The notes: generated by a model not told the origin, from the letters alone. A stretch of 61,041 bases of DNA from an uncultured Clostridia bacterium (GCA_947364045.1 CANARN010000006.1:1-61041); one strand, 5' to 3'. Shown: positions 16,967-26,185, counted from the stretch's first letter. A program made the numbers and translations.

Positions 16967-17515
16967 TCAAATCCCTCCTTCGCTTTGAGATTCAATAAAG
17001 TCTGTAAGTTTTTCTTTAATTTGTTTTCTCAGTCTTGAGCTTCGCTTGGCGGCGGCTGTCGGTGAGATCTCTAATTTTTCCGCGATTTCGGACAGCGGCA
17101 GTCGTTCTATGTATTTTAATCTGTAGAACTCTTTTTCCTGCTCGCTCAGTGTATTCAGCAGCTTTAGCGCCAGAGCGTCATAATCTGTATTTTCCGTTTC
17201 GAAAGGCAGGTCTTTTGACTGTAATTCTTCAGCTTCTTCTAAAGGAACCGTACGTTTAAGCGACCGTGCATAAGCTTCTACTGCGCGTTTAAGGAAATTG
17301 TCTGCGGTACGGTAAAGGTAGGCTCTCGGATTTTCAATATCCTCTCCCGAGAGCAATCGGTTGTAATAAACCAAAAACGCTTCCTGAACGCAATCCTCCG
17401 CTGAAAGCTTTGCATCGCCCATTCGGACATTGCAGTATTTAATTAAAGGTAAATAGCAACGGCTGTAAGCTTCTTTAAGCTTTTCGTCCGCCCGTTTTTT
17501 CACAGCGCTGTTCAA
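16967..17515 (-). CDS. ECF-type RNA polymerase sigma factor
   Basis: 182 residues from a TTG at 17515, chosen for the GGGAGGGGG site 6 bases upstream; ECF sigma factors have this length. Region 2 lies at about 15-75 (LSAEDCVQEAFLVYYNRL, then NPRAYLYRTADNFL) and region 4 at about 118-170 (LSEQEKEFYRLKYIERLPLSEIA..., then a helix-turn-helix). It leads a three-gene unit with the anti-sigma-like protein and the LRR-dockerin protein. I see no clear ECF autoregulatory promoter upstream. Confidence 0.88.
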   Translation of the reverse strand: MNSAVKKRADEKLKEAYSRCYLPLIKYCNVRMGDAKLSAEDCVQEAFLVYYNRLLSGEDIENPRAYLYRTADNFLKRAVEAYARSLKRTVPLEEAEELQSKDLPFETENTDYDALALKLLNTLSEQEKEFYRLKYIERLPLSEIAEKLEISPTAAAKRSSRLRKQIKEKLTDFIESQSEGGI

Positions 17516-17617
17516 ACGGTTTCCCCCTCCCTTTCGTACAGTAGTCAGGAAATGTGCAAAAACTGACAAAAATTTTTCAAAAAATTTTTTTCAGAGTTTA
17601 TAATCACTGTTAAAAAT

Positions 17618-17643
17618 GGGACGATGTGGTCATCGTCCCCTAC
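17618..17643. repeat. small palindrome ending in CCCCTAC
   Basis: GGGACGATG (17618-17626) pairs with CATCGTCCC (17631-17639) over a 4-base loop, followed by CTAC. The 13 bases CATCGTCCCCTAC recur at 58349-58361. The rest of 17516-17776 has no gene; TATCA and TGATA half-sites flank 17653-17673. Confidence 0.6.
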
Positions 17644-17776
17644 TAATATCTGTATCAGACACTTTTGTTTGATAACATATTTTTTGTATATTATACACTA
17701 TTTTACAGCTTCGATTTCTACCGCAAAAAAGGTCGAAATTCTTGACTTTCAGGCGGTAAAATGATACCATATTTTA

Positions 17777-18583
17777 TTATGGCTTGATTATATTTAATAG
17801 TTTTTCTGCGTTGGTATGAAATATCTTTTCCGTGTCTTTTTCGGAAAAACCGTAACTGTTTATAATGTCTATAAACTTTTTTTGGTCGCTCCACGGCGAA
17901 TCCGTTGCAAAAAGTACTTTGTCAAAGCCGTGCTTTTCAATTATTTCTCTGCATTTTTCGGTGTAACGGTCAAGCACATAAGAGGTGTCAAAATAAACGG
18001 GCTTTCCGACAATTTTTTCGAGTACCTCGTCGGGCAAATCACAGCCGCCCATATGAGCGAGTACCAGCTTGTTGTCAATAATTCCGTTTAGTTTTTCCAA
18101 AACCTTTAATACCATTTGCGGCGTACAGTGAACATCGTCAGGGTAGCCGATGTCAATTCCTGCGTGAGTAACTGTGACAAGATTTCGCTTTACGGCTTCC
18201 CGCATTATGCGAATGTACCTTTCATCGTCAAAATAAACGCCTTGATAGTCAGGGTGGATTTTTATTCCGAACAATCCGTTTGATTTAACAAAATCAAGAA
18301 TTTCTTCAATATTTTCGCAGTCAGGGTGAATTGCTCCTGCAAAGAAAATTCCGTCTTTGCCGTTTTTCTCTGCGCTGAGTCTGTTTATTGACTCAACCTG
18401 CTTGGGTGAGGTTGCAACAGGCAAAACCACGGAAAAGTCAACTCCCGCTTTTTTATTTGACTCTCTTAAAGAAGAAAGCGTCCCCTCTCTGTAAGGCTTT
18501 GTATTGCCCTTTTCCGATAAAAGCTTTATAGTCTGCGCGGCTATTTTGTCCGGAAATGTGTGCGTATGAAAATCGATTATCAT
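17777..18583 (-). CDS. amidohydrolase-family metal-dependent hydrolase
   Basis: 268 residues of an amidohydrolase-2 type TIM barrel: metal motif DFHTHTFP at 3-10, GIKIHPDYQG near 124 (Lys/His), VTHAG near 157, LAHMGG near 195 and the late aspartate in LFATDSPW near 230. These fit the usual metal-binding His and Asp ligands. The substrate is unknown; relatives include decarboxylases and lactonases. RBS AAAGGA lies upstream of ATG 18583. It is divergent from the aryl-acid operon but no functional link is shown. Confidence 0.8.
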   Translation of the reverse strand: MIIDFHTHTFPDKIAAQTIKLLSEKGNTKPYREGTLSSLRESNKKAGVDFSVVLPVATSPKQVESINRLSAEKNGKDGIFFAGAIHPDCENIEEILDFVKSNGLFGIKIHPDYQGVYFDDERYIRIMREAVKRNLVTVTHAGIDIGYPDDVHCTPQMVLKVLEKLNGIIDNKLVLAHMGGCDLPDEVLEKIVGKPVYFDTSYVLDRYTEKCREIIEKHGFDKVLFATDSPWSDQKKFIDIINSYGFSEKDTEKIFHTNAEKLLNIIKP

Positions 18584-18688
18584 TATTAAAAAGTCCTTTC
18601 AGTATTGCGTTATCTAATATTTTAGTATATCACAAAACTGTACCGACAATCAATATCATATAAAAATTCTATCGGGAAAGGTGAAAAT

Positions 18689-20323
18689 ATGACAATAGTA
18701 GATTTATTGGAAAGAAACAGCAGCGAACACGGCAGTGACACCGCGCTCGTCGAAATCAACCCCGAAATTTCGGATAACCGCCGCTTAACTTGGCGTGACT
18801 ATGAGCTTGTTGAACCGACGGGGCGTTCATATTACAGAACAGAAATTACATGGGCGGTATTTAACGAAAAAGCAAACAGATTTGCAAACGCTTTAATAAA
18901 TTTAGGAATAGGTAAGGGCGATAAGGTTGCAATTCTTTTAATGAACTGCCTTGAATGGCTTCCCATTTACTTCGGTATTCTGAAAACGGGAGCTATGGCT
19001 GTTCCGCTGAATTTCCGCTATGCATCGGACGAAATTAAATACTGTGTTGAACTTGCAGAGGCGGATATGCTTGTGTTCGGTCCGGAATTTATAGGCAGAG
19101 TTGAAAAAATTGCAGACGAAATAAGCAAAAACAGACTTCTCATTTTTGTCGGCGACGGATGTCCGACTTTTGCGGAGAATTATTACAGTCTTTGCGCTGA
19201 CTCCAGCAGTATCAATCCCGAAATTCCGCTGACAGAAGACGATTATGCGGCAATTTACTTTTCGTCGGGTACAACAGGCTTTCCCAAAGCAATACTTCAT
19301 AAGCACAGGTCTTTGATTCATTCGTGCAGAGTTGAGCAAAATCACCATTCTCAAACAAGAGATGACGTTTTTCTGTGTATTCCGCCTCTTTACCACACAG
19401 GCGCAAAAATGCACTGGTTCGGCTCGCTTCTCAGCTGTTCAAAGGCTGTTTTGCTTAAAGGCACCAAGCCTGAATTCATTTTAGACGCCGCATCAAAAGA
19501 GAAATGCACAATCGTTTGGCTGCTCGTTCCGTGGGCGCAGGATATTTTAAATGCGCTCGACTCAGGCGAGCTTAAATTAGAGAATTACGACCTTTCTGCC
19601 TGGAGGCTTATGCACATCGGCGCTCAGCCCGTACCCCAAAGCCTTATTAAGCATTGGCTCGAATATTTTCCCAATCATCAGTATGACACAAACTACGGTC
19701 TTTCCGAATCAATCGGTCCGGGCGCTGTTCACCTGGGCGTTGAAAACGTACATAAGGTAGGCGCTATCGGAATTGCCGGTTACGGTTGGCAGGTCAAAAT
19801 TGTTGACGAAAACGGCAATGAAGTTACGGGGCAAGATGTCGGTGAGCTTTGCGTTAAGGGCGACGGAGTAATGGAATGTTACTACAATGACCCCGAAGCA
19901 ACTGCAAAGTCCTTAAAGGACGGTTGGCTTTACACAGGCGATATGGCGATGCGGGATGAGGACGGCTTTATTTATCTTGTTGACCGTAAGAAAGACGTTA
20001 TTATAACGGGCGGCGAAAATCTTTACCCTGTTCAGATTGAGGACTTTATCCGCACCTGCAACAAGGTAAGCGACGTGGCTGTAATCGGTCTTCCCGATGA
20101 ACGTCTCGGTGAAATTGCCGCCGCTATTATAAAAATTAAAGACGGAATGAACGCCACTGAAGAGGAAATTAACGAATTCTGTCTCGGTCTGCCACGTTAC
20201 AAGCGTCCGAGAAAGATTATTTTTGCAGATGTTCCCCGCAATCCCACTGGTAAAATCGAAAAACCGCTTCTTCGTAAAATTTACGGCGCAGACCATTTGG
20301 TTTCAGACCAAAACGCCCGCTGA
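18689..20323 (+). CDS. AMP-forming acyl-CoA synthetase
   Basis: 544 residues of the ANL superfamily. Core motifs: phosphate loop YFSSGTTGFPKAI near 190, YGLSES near 340, GDMAMRDEDGFIYLVDRKKD near 417-436 (hinge Asp/Arg) and the catalytic lysine in PTGKIEKPLLRK near 525. It activates a carboxylic acid to its CoA thioester with ATP. GGAAAGGTG lies just before the ATG. It begins a run of six same-strand genes with a sodium symporter, IorAB, phenylacetate-CoA ligase and an ACT protein, so an aryl or branched-chain acid is a more likely substrate than a long-chain fatty acid. Confidence 0.88.
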   Translation: MTIVDLLERNSSEHGSDTALVEINPEISDNRRLTWRDYELVEPTGRSYYRTEITWAVFNEKANRFANALINLGIGKGDKVAILLMNCLEWLPIYFGILKTGAMAVPLNFRYASDEIKYCVELAEADMLVFGPEFIGRVEKIADEISKNRLLIFVGDGCPTFAENYYSLCADSSSINPEIPLTEDDYAAIYFSSGTTGFPKAILHKHRSLIHSCRVEQNHHSQTRDDVFLCIPPLYHTGAKMHWFGSLLSCSKAVLLKGTKPEFILDAASKEKCTIVWLLVPWAQDILNALDSGELKLENYDLSAWRLMHIGAQPVPQSLIKHWLEYFPNHQYDTNYGLSESIGPGAVHLGVENVHKVGAIGIAGYGWQVKIVDENGNEVTGQDVGELCVKGDGVMECYYNDPEATAKSLKDGWLYTGDMAMRDEDGFIYLVDRKKDVIITGGENLYPVQIEDFIRTCNKVSDVAVIGLPDERLGEIAAAIIKIKDGMNATEEEINEFCLGLPRYKRPRKIIFADVPRNPTGKIEKPLLRKIYGADHLVSDQNAR

Positions 20324-20360
20324 TACCGTATAAATTATAAACAGCTAAAGGAGAATGAAA

Positions 20361-21929
20361 ATGAATTCAGCAATGATTATTACGTCTGTGCTTATCGTGT
20401 GCTTTTTCGCAATTATGATAGTTATAGGCGTACGCTCAAGAAAGCACGCAACCGATGTTAACGGCTTTGTTTTAGGTTCACGCTCGGTAGGGCCGTGGCT
20501 CAGCGCATTTGCATACGGAACATCTTATTTCTCAGCCGTTATATTTGTCGGCTATGCAGGTCAGTTCGGCTGGAACTTCGGTCTTGCTTCAACCTGGATA
20601 GGTCTTGGCAACGCATTTATCGGCTCGCTTCTTGCGTGGTGCATCCTCGGAAGAAGAACAAGAATTATGACTCAGCATTTAGGCTCAAAAACAATGCCCG
20701 AATTTTTCGGCGCAAGATTTAATTCAAAGGGTCTAAAAATTGCGGCGTCGGTTATTACATTTGTATTCCTTATTCCCTATACAGCGTCGCTTTTCAACGG
20801 TCTTTCAAGACTTTTCTCAATGGCATACAACGGAATTGACTATTCCGTATGCGTTATTGTAATGTCCGTTCTGACAGGTATTTACGTGCTTATAGGCGGA
20901 TATATGGCAACGGCTATAAACGACTTTATTCAGGGCCTTATAATGCTTGGCGGTATTGTAGCCGTTATTCTTGCAGTACTTCACAATAACGGCGGTCTGC
21001 TTGCCGCTACGAAGGCTCTTGCCGCAAATACGGGCGACGCAGGCTGGGCAGGCGCTTATTCCTCCTTCCTCGGTCCGAATCCTGTTTTCCTTTTATTTGT
21101 TGTTCTTCTCACTTCTCTCGGCACATGGGGGCTTCCGCAGATGGTCGGCAAGTTCTACGCCATCAAAAACGAGGATTCCATTAAAAAGGGTACTGTAATT
21201 TCAACAATTTTTGCAATTATTGTTGCCGGCGGATGTTATTTTCTCGGCGGCTTCGGCAGACTTTATGATATTGATGTAAAGAAAAACGGCTTTGACGCAG
21301 TTATTCCCACTATGCTTTCAACGCTCTCCCCGATTATTATTGCAATAGTTATTGTACTCGTTCTTTCAGCGTCAATGTCCACCCTCTCCTCCCTTGTTCT
21401 TACAAGCGGTTCAACGGTTACTCTTGACCTTATCGCCCCGCTGCGCAAAAAGCCGCTTTCCGAAAAGAAAAAAATGCTTATAATGAGAGCTTTAATCGTT
21501 GTTTTCATTGTAATCTCCGCTGTTATTGCAATTAAACAGGCAAGCAGTAAAAGCTTGTTTATCGCTCAGATGATGGGTGTTTCCTGGGGCGCGCTGGCAG
21601 GCGCTTTCCTCGCTCCGTTCCTTTACGGTCTTTACTACAAAAAGACAACAAAGGCGGCAGTTGTTGTTTCGTTTATATACGGTGTAGGTCTTGAAATTAT
21701 TCAGCTTTGCATATCCTTAGGCGCATTCAAATTCGCTGACGGCTCATTCCTTTCATTCGTATTTACAAACTCGCTGTATTCAGGCGTATTCGCAATGGTG
21801 GGCGGTTTGATTATTGTACCGATAGTAAGCCTTCTTACTCAGAAAACTCTTCCTGAGAAAACAGACGAAATGTTCAGCTGCTATGACAGCACAACTACGG
21901 TAGAAATTACCGACAGCCTCGGTAAATAA
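20361..21929 (+). CDS. sodium:solute symporter (SSS family)
   Basis: 522 residues from ATG 20361; the ATG at 20355 is too close to the AAAGGAG site. About 13 hydrophobic segments cover the protein, with the SSS core patterns ISAV/FVGYAGQFGWNFGLAST near 57-75, GxLxAWCILGRR near 90 and a central LSASMSTLSSLVLTSGS near 337 that fits the sodium-binding TM8 serines. It probably imports a carboxylate with sodium; its place between two CoA ligases and IorAB suggests arylacetates or branched acids. Stop 31-37 bases before iorA. Confidence 0.85.
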   Translation: MNSAMIITSVLIVCFFAIMIVIGVRSRKHATDVNGFVLGSRSVGPWLSAFAYGTSYFSAVIFVGYAGQFGWNFGLASTWIGLGNAFIGSLLAWCILGRRTRIMTQHLGSKTMPEFFGARFNSKGLKIAASVITFVFLIPYTASLFNGLSRLFSMAYNGIDYSVCVIVMSVLTGIYVLIGGYMATAINDFIQGLIMLGGIVAVILAVLHNNGGLLAATKALAANTGDAGWAGAYSSFLGPNPVFLLFVVLLTSLGTWGLPQMVGKFYAIKNEDSIKKGTVISTIFAIIVAGGCYFLGGFGRLYDIDVKKNGFDAVIPTMLSTLSPIIIAIVIVLVLSASMSTLSSLVLTSGSTVTLDLIAPLRKKPLSEKKKMLIMRALIVVFIVISAVIAIKQASSKSLFIAQMMGVSWGALAGAFLAPFLYGLYYKKTTKAAVVVSFIYGVGLEIIQLCISLGAFKFADGSFLSFVFTNSLYSGVFAMVGGLIIVPIVSLLTQKTLPEKTDEMFSCYDSTTTVEITDSLGK

Positions 21930-21965
21930 ACTAATATAAATATTAAATATAAAAAGGTGATATTT

Positions 21966-23702
21966 TTGAAAAAACTAATGCTCGGCAATGAAGCAATTGC
22001 CCGCGGTCTTTACGAAGCAGGCGTTAAGGTTGTATCAAGCTACCCCGGTACGCCTTCTACCGAAATTACGGAATTTGCCGCGAAGTATGACGAAATATAT
22101 TGCGAATGGGCGCCCAACGAAAAGGTTGCAACAGAGGTTGCCTTCGGCGCTTCGCTCAGAGGCGTCAGAAGTGCGTGCGCTATGAAGCACGTAGGTCTTA
22201 ATGTTGCGGCTGACCCGTTATTTACCCTTTCTTACACGGGCGTTAACGGCGGAATGGTTTTGTTTGTAGCCGATGACCCTGCAATGCACTCTTCACAGAA
22301 TGAACAGGATTCACGCCATTACGCAATTGCCGCAAAGGTTCCTATGTTAGAGCCTGCGGACTCAGCTGAAGCTAAGGCTTTTGTCAAAGAGGCATACCGC
22401 ATTTCAGAGGAATATGACACTCCCGTTATAATCCGTATGTGCACAAGAATTGCACATTCACAGGGTAGTGTTGAGCTTTGCGAAAGAGAGGAAATTGCTC
22501 TTCCCGCATATGAAAAAAATCCTCAGAAATACATAATGGCGCCTGCAAACGCAGTAAAACGCCATCCGTTTGTTGAGGAGAGAACAAAAAAGCTTTCCGC
22601 ACTCGGCGAAACAAGTCCTCTTAACAGAGTTGAAAAGGCAGAGTCCGACATAGGTATAATCTGCTCCGGCACTTGCTACCAATATGTTAAAGAGGTTTTC
22701 GGCGACAGTGTTTCGGTACTTAAATTAGGTCTTGTAAATCCCCTCCCCGTAGATTTAATTAAGGATTTCGCAAAGAGTGTCCAAAAGCTTTATGTCATTG
22801 AAGAGCTTGACCCGATTATTGAAACTCACCTTAATACAATAGGTGTAAAATGTACGGGTAAAGAGATGTTCTCAATACTCGGTGAATTTAACCAGAATAC
22901 TATCCGCAAGGCATTCGGTATTCCCGTTCCCGAAAACACGGCAACGGATACGCCTATTCCCGTGCGTCCTCCCGTTATGTGTTCGGGATGCCCGCACAGA
23001 GGACTTTTCTATACACTTTCTAAGCATAAAATTACAGCGCTCGGCGACATCGGCTGTTACACACTCGGCTCTGCCGCTCCTCTGTTTGCCCTTGACTCCA
23101 CACTTTGTATGGGTGCTTCCGTGTCAGGTATTCACGGCTTTAACAAGGCAGGCGGAAAAACAAGCGAAGAGAAAACCGTCTGCGTTATCGGCGACTCCAC
23201 CTTTATGCATTCGGGTATGACAGGTCTTGTAAATATTGCGTATAACAATTCAAACTCAACGGTTATCATTCTTGATAACTCAATTACAGGTATGACGGGG
23301 CATCAGCAAAACCCGACGACAGGCTACAACATTAAGGGTGAGCCTGCGGCGGCTGTTAATCTTGAAGAGCTTTGCCACGCCATAGGCATTGAAAGAGTAC
23401 GGGTTGTTGACCCCTATAACCTTAAGGAGTGCGAGGATGCAATTCTTGAGGAATTAAAGGTTGACGCTCCCTCGGTTATTATTTCAAGAAGACCTTGTAT
23501 GCTTCTTAAATATGTTAAGCCGAAATCACCCGTTAAGGTTAATTCCGACAAGTGCGTAGGCTGTAAAATGTGTATGAAGATAGGCTGTCCGTCAATCAGT
23601 ATGAAGAACGGCAAGGCGCACATTGACGCAACGCAGTGCGTTGGCTGTGACGTTTGCACGCAGATGTGCAAAATAGGCGCAATCGAAAAGGGGGACAGGT
23701 AA
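21966..23702 (+). CDS. iorA: indolepyruvate:ferredoxin oxidoreductase, alpha subunit
   Basis: 578 residues from TTG 21966, with AAAGGTGA 5 bases upstream; an in-frame GTG lies inside that site. The N-terminal pyrimidine-binding domain has SSYPGTPSTEI near 22 and the EKVATEVAFGAS region with its Glu near 50. The thiamine-diphosphate domain has GDSTFMHSGMTG near 408 and NNSNSTVIILDNS. The C-terminus has two ferredoxin-type 4Fe-4S motifs, CVGCKMCMKIGCP and CVGCDVCTQMCKIG. The enzyme oxidatively decarboxylates aryl-pyruvates to aryl-acetyl-CoA and reduces ferredoxin; with low-potential ferredoxin it can run backwards to make 2-oxo acids. iorB follows directly. Confidence 0.95.
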   Translation: MKKLMLGNEAIARGLYEAGVKVVSSYPGTPSTEITEFAAKYDEIYCEWAPNEKVATEVAFGASLRGVRSACAMKHVGLNVAADPLFTLSYTGVNGGMVLFVADDPAMHSSQNEQDSRHYAIAAKVPMLEPADSAEAKAFVKEAYRISEEYDTPVIIRMCTRIAHSQGSVELCEREEIALPAYEKNPQKYIMAPANAVKRHPFVEERTKKLSALGETSPLNRVEKAESDIGIICSGTCYQYVKEVFGDSVSVLKLGLVNPLPVDLIKDFAKSVQKLYVIEELDPIIETHLNTIGVKCTGKEMFSILGEFNQNTIRKAFGIPVPENTATDTPIPVRPPVMCSGCPHRGLFYTLSKHKITALGDIGCYTLGSAAPLFALDSTLCMGASVSGIHGFNKAGGKTSEEKTVCVIGDSTFMHSGMTGLVNIAYNNSNSTVIILDNSITGMTGHQQNPTTGYNIKGEPAAAVNLEELCHAIGIERVRVVDPYNLKECEDAILEELKVDAPSVIISRRPCMLLKYVKPKSPVKVNSDKCVGCKMCMKIGCPSISMKNGKAHIDATQCVGCDVCTQMCKIGAIEKGDR

Positions 23703-24275
23703 ATGAGTACTAAAAATATTATGATTGTCGGAGTAGGCGGTCAGGGAAGCCTGCTTGCAAGCAAGCTTTTAGGTTCACTGCTTACAGACGAGGGCTATGA
23801 CGTAAAAGTCAGCGAGGTTCACGGAATGAGCCAGCGCGGCGGTTCAGTTGTTACCTATGTCCGCTTCGGCGAAAAGGTGTACTCCCCTGTTATTTCAGAG
23901 GGTGAGGCAGACGTTATTGTTTCATTTGAAAAGCTTGAAGCCGCAAGACACCTTAAATGCCTTAAAAAAGGCGGTAAAATCATTGTAAACACTCAGGAAA
24001 TCGACCCGATGCCCGTAATTACGGGCGCGGCGCAGTACCCTGACGGCATTATTGAGGAAATTAAAGCAAAGGGCGTATTTGTTGACGATATTGACGCACT
24101 TTCACTTGCCGAAAAAGCAGGCAATTCAAAAAGCGTTAATATAGTTCTTATGGGCAGAGTTGCAAAATACTTTGACATTCCTTATGACAAATGGATTGCG
24201 GCTATTGAAAAAAATGTTAAACCGCAGTTTGTTGAGGTAAATAAAAAAGCCTTTGAATTAGGCTATAACGCATAA
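23703..24275 (+). CDS. iorB: indolepyruvate:ferredoxin oxidoreductase, beta subunit
   Basis: 190 residues; ATG directly abuts the iorA stop. The gamma-type domain begins IMIVGVGGQGSLLASKLLG, followed by VSEVHGMSQRGGSVVTYVRFG, both hallmarks of 2-oxoacid:ferredoxin oxidoreductase small subunits that contact CoA and complete the active site. It forms the heterodimer with IorA. Confidence 0.93.
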   Translation: MSTKNIMIVGVGGQGSLLASKLLGSLLTDEGYDVKVSEVHGMSQRGGSVVTYVRFGEKVYSPVISEGEADVIVSFEKLEAARHLKCLKKGGKIIVNTQEIDPMPVITGAAQYPDGIIEEIKAKGVFVDDIDALSLAEKAGNSKSVNIVLMGRVAKYFDIPYDKWIAAIEKNVKPQFVEVNKKAFELGYNA

Positions 24276-24290
24276 AAAGGAGCAGATAAA

Positions 24291-25598
24291 ATGGGAAATT
24301 ACTATCAGCCCGAAATCGAAACCGCCCCACGCGAAAAGATTTTGGAAATTCAAAATGAAAAAATTGTAAAGCAGGTTCGCCATGTATATGAAAATGTGCC
24401 TTACTACAAAAAGCTTATGGATGAAAAGGGCGTAACCCCTGATGACATAAAAAGCGTTGACGATATAAAAAAGCTTCCGTTTTTAACCAAAGCAGACCTT
24501 CGCGAAGCTTATCCTTACGGACTTCTTGCAACAGACCTTAAAAACTGCGTTCGTATTCAGTCAACCTCAGGCACTACAGGAAAACGTGTTGTTGCATTTT
24601 ACACTCAGCACGACATTGACCTTTGGGAAGAGTGCTGTGCGCGCGCTATTGTTGCCGCAGGCGGTACAAACGAGGATGTTTGTCAGGTTTGCTACGGCTA
24701 CGGTCTTTTTACAGGCGGTCCCGGTCTTAACGGCGGCTCACACAAGGTCGGTTGTCTTACACTGCCTATGTCATCGGGCAACACAGACCGTCAGATTCAG
24801 TTTATGATGGACTTGGGTTCAACAATTCTCTGCTGTACTCCGTCTTATGCCGCTTATATCGGCGAATCTCTTGCAGAAGCAGGCTACAAGCCCGAAGACA
24901 ACAAGCTCAAAGCAGGTATTTTCGGCGCAGAGCCGTGGACCGAAGAGATGAGAAGAAGCATTGAAAAGAGCCTCGGAATTAAAGCCTATGACATTTACGG
25001 TCTTACAGAAACAAGCGGTCCCGGCGTATCGTTCGAGTGTGAAGAGCAAACCGGTATGCACATAAACGAAGACCACTTCTATGCTGAAATCATTGACCCT
25101 GAAACGGGCGAGGTTCTCCCCGAAGGCTCAAAGGGCGAGCTGGTATTTACTTCTCTTGACAAAGAAGCCTTCCCGCTTCTCCGTTACAGAACGAGAGATA
25201 TTTGTGTTCTTACACGTAAAAAATGCTCCTGTGGCAGAACGCACGTTAAAATGTGCAAGCCTATGGGCAGAAGCGACGATATGCTCATAATCCGAGGCGT
25301 TAACGTATTCCCAAGCCAGATTGAAACCGTTCTTCTCAACGAGGGTTATACGCCGAATTACCAGATTATTGTTGACCGTGTTAACAACAGCGACACACTT
25401 GACATAAATGTTGAGCTTGCTCCTGACCAATTCTCAGACAAGGTAAGCGATACACAAAGCAAGGAAAAAGCATTGGAGGGCGCAATGCGCACAATGCTCG
25501 GAATAGGTCCCAAGGTTCATTTAGTACCGCCTAAATCCGTTGTCCGCAGTGAAGGCAAGGCAGTAAGAGTTATTGACAAGCGTAAGCTTCACGATTAA
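24291..25598 (+). CDS. paaK: phenylacetate-CoA ligase
   Basis: 435 residues, ANL superfamily PaaK type: RIQSTSGTTGKRVVAFYT near 89, YGLTETSGPGVSFEC near 239, RTRD near 300, CSCGRTHVKM near 313 (a Cys pair common in PaaK), and GRSDDMLIIRGVNVFPSQIE near 327-346. It makes aryl-acetyl-CoA from aryl acetate, CoA and ATP. Beside iorAB it supplies the substrate for reductive carboxylation to aryl-pyruvate, or drains it in the degradative direction. AAGGAG lies 8 bases before the ATG. Confidence 0.93.
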   Translation: MGNYYQPEIETAPREKILEIQNEKIVKQVRHVYENVPYYKKLMDEKGVTPDDIKSVDDIKKLPFLTKADLREAYPYGLLATDLKNCVRIQSTSGTTGKRVVAFYTQHDIDLWEECCARAIVAAGGTNEDVCQVCYGYGLFTGGPGLNGGSHKVGCLTLPMSSGNTDRQIQFMMDLGSTILCCTPSYAAYIGESLAEAGYKPEDNKLKAGIFGAEPWTEEMRRSIEKSLGIKAYDIYGLTETSGPGVSFECEEQTGMHINEDHFYAEIIDPETGEVLPEGSKGELVFTSLDKEAFPLLRYRTRDICVLTRKKCSCGRTHVKMCKPMGRSDDMLIIRGVNVFPSQIETVLLNEGYTPNYQIIVDRVNNSDTLDINVELAPDQFSDKVSDTQSKEKALEGAMRTMLGIGPKVHLVPPKSVVRSEGKAVRVIDKRKLHD

Positions 25599-25613
25599 AA
25601 AAGGAGAAAAGTT

Positions 25614-26033
25614 ATGGCTATAAATCAGTTATCCGTATTTGTTGAAAACAAGCCCGGCAAGCTTTTGGATATTGTAAAAGCATTGGCTGACGCAAATGTC
25701 AACATCCGCGCAATGAGCATTGCCGATACAAAGGATTTCGGTATTCTTCGCTTAATAGTATCAGATACTGACAAAGCAAAGGAAATTCTCTCAAGCGACT
25801 GTGTTGTTACCGTTACACCCGTCATTGCCGCAGAAATGAGCGATAAAGCAGGTTCTCTTGCAAGTATTTTAGAGGATTTTGCATTTGAAGGCGTTAACAT
25901 TGAATATATGTACGCTTTTACTGCTTCAACCGAACTCGGCGCTTATGTAGTTCTTCGTGTGGACGACAATGACGCCGCTGAAAGAGTGCTTAAAAGCAAG
26001 GGTATTGCAGTGCTTGACGGCGTTTCTATTTAA
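25614..26033 (+). CDS. ACT-domain regulatory protein
   Basis: 139 residues containing two ACT domains (about 1-68 and 70-139): LSVFVENKPGKLLDIVKALADA and AEMSDKAGSLASILEDFAFEGVN. ACT pairs bind amino acids and act as allosteric sensors. The partner, as last gene of the aryl-acid operon, probably senses an aromatic amino acid and modulates PaaK or IorAB. This stand-alone two-ACT protein is commonly found next to paaK in anaerobes. AAAAGGAG lies before the ATG. Confidence 0.85.
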   Translation: MAINQLSVFVENKPGKLLDIVKALADANVNIRAMSIADTKDFGILRLIVSDTDKAKEILSSDCVVTVTPVIAAEMSDKAGSLASILEDFAFEGVNIEYMYAFTASTELGAYVVLRVDDNDAAERVLKSKGIAVLDGVSI

Positions 26034-26049
26034 AGTGAAAATGAAAATA

Positions 26050-26185
26050 GTAGGGCGGGGGCTTGCTCCCGCCGTTACTTTTATATTTATTTTCTTTATA
26101 TCAGCAAAATATATGGCATCAGTACACTAAACAAGTCCGTATACAAAATTGTTTCTTTTTCGGCGGGAGCAAGCCCCCGCCCTAC
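26050..26185. repeat. inverted-repeat element with perfect 25-bp arms
   Basis: Positions 26050-26074 (begins GTAGGGCGGGGGC) are an exact reverse complement of 26161-26185 (ends GCCCCCGCCCTAC), with 86 AT-rich bases between. Each arm can also fold on itself (GGCGGG/CCCGCC). It lies in the gap between the ACT gene and the nitroreductase gene and holds no open frame; it looks like a miniature mobile or REP-type element. Confidence 0.75.
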
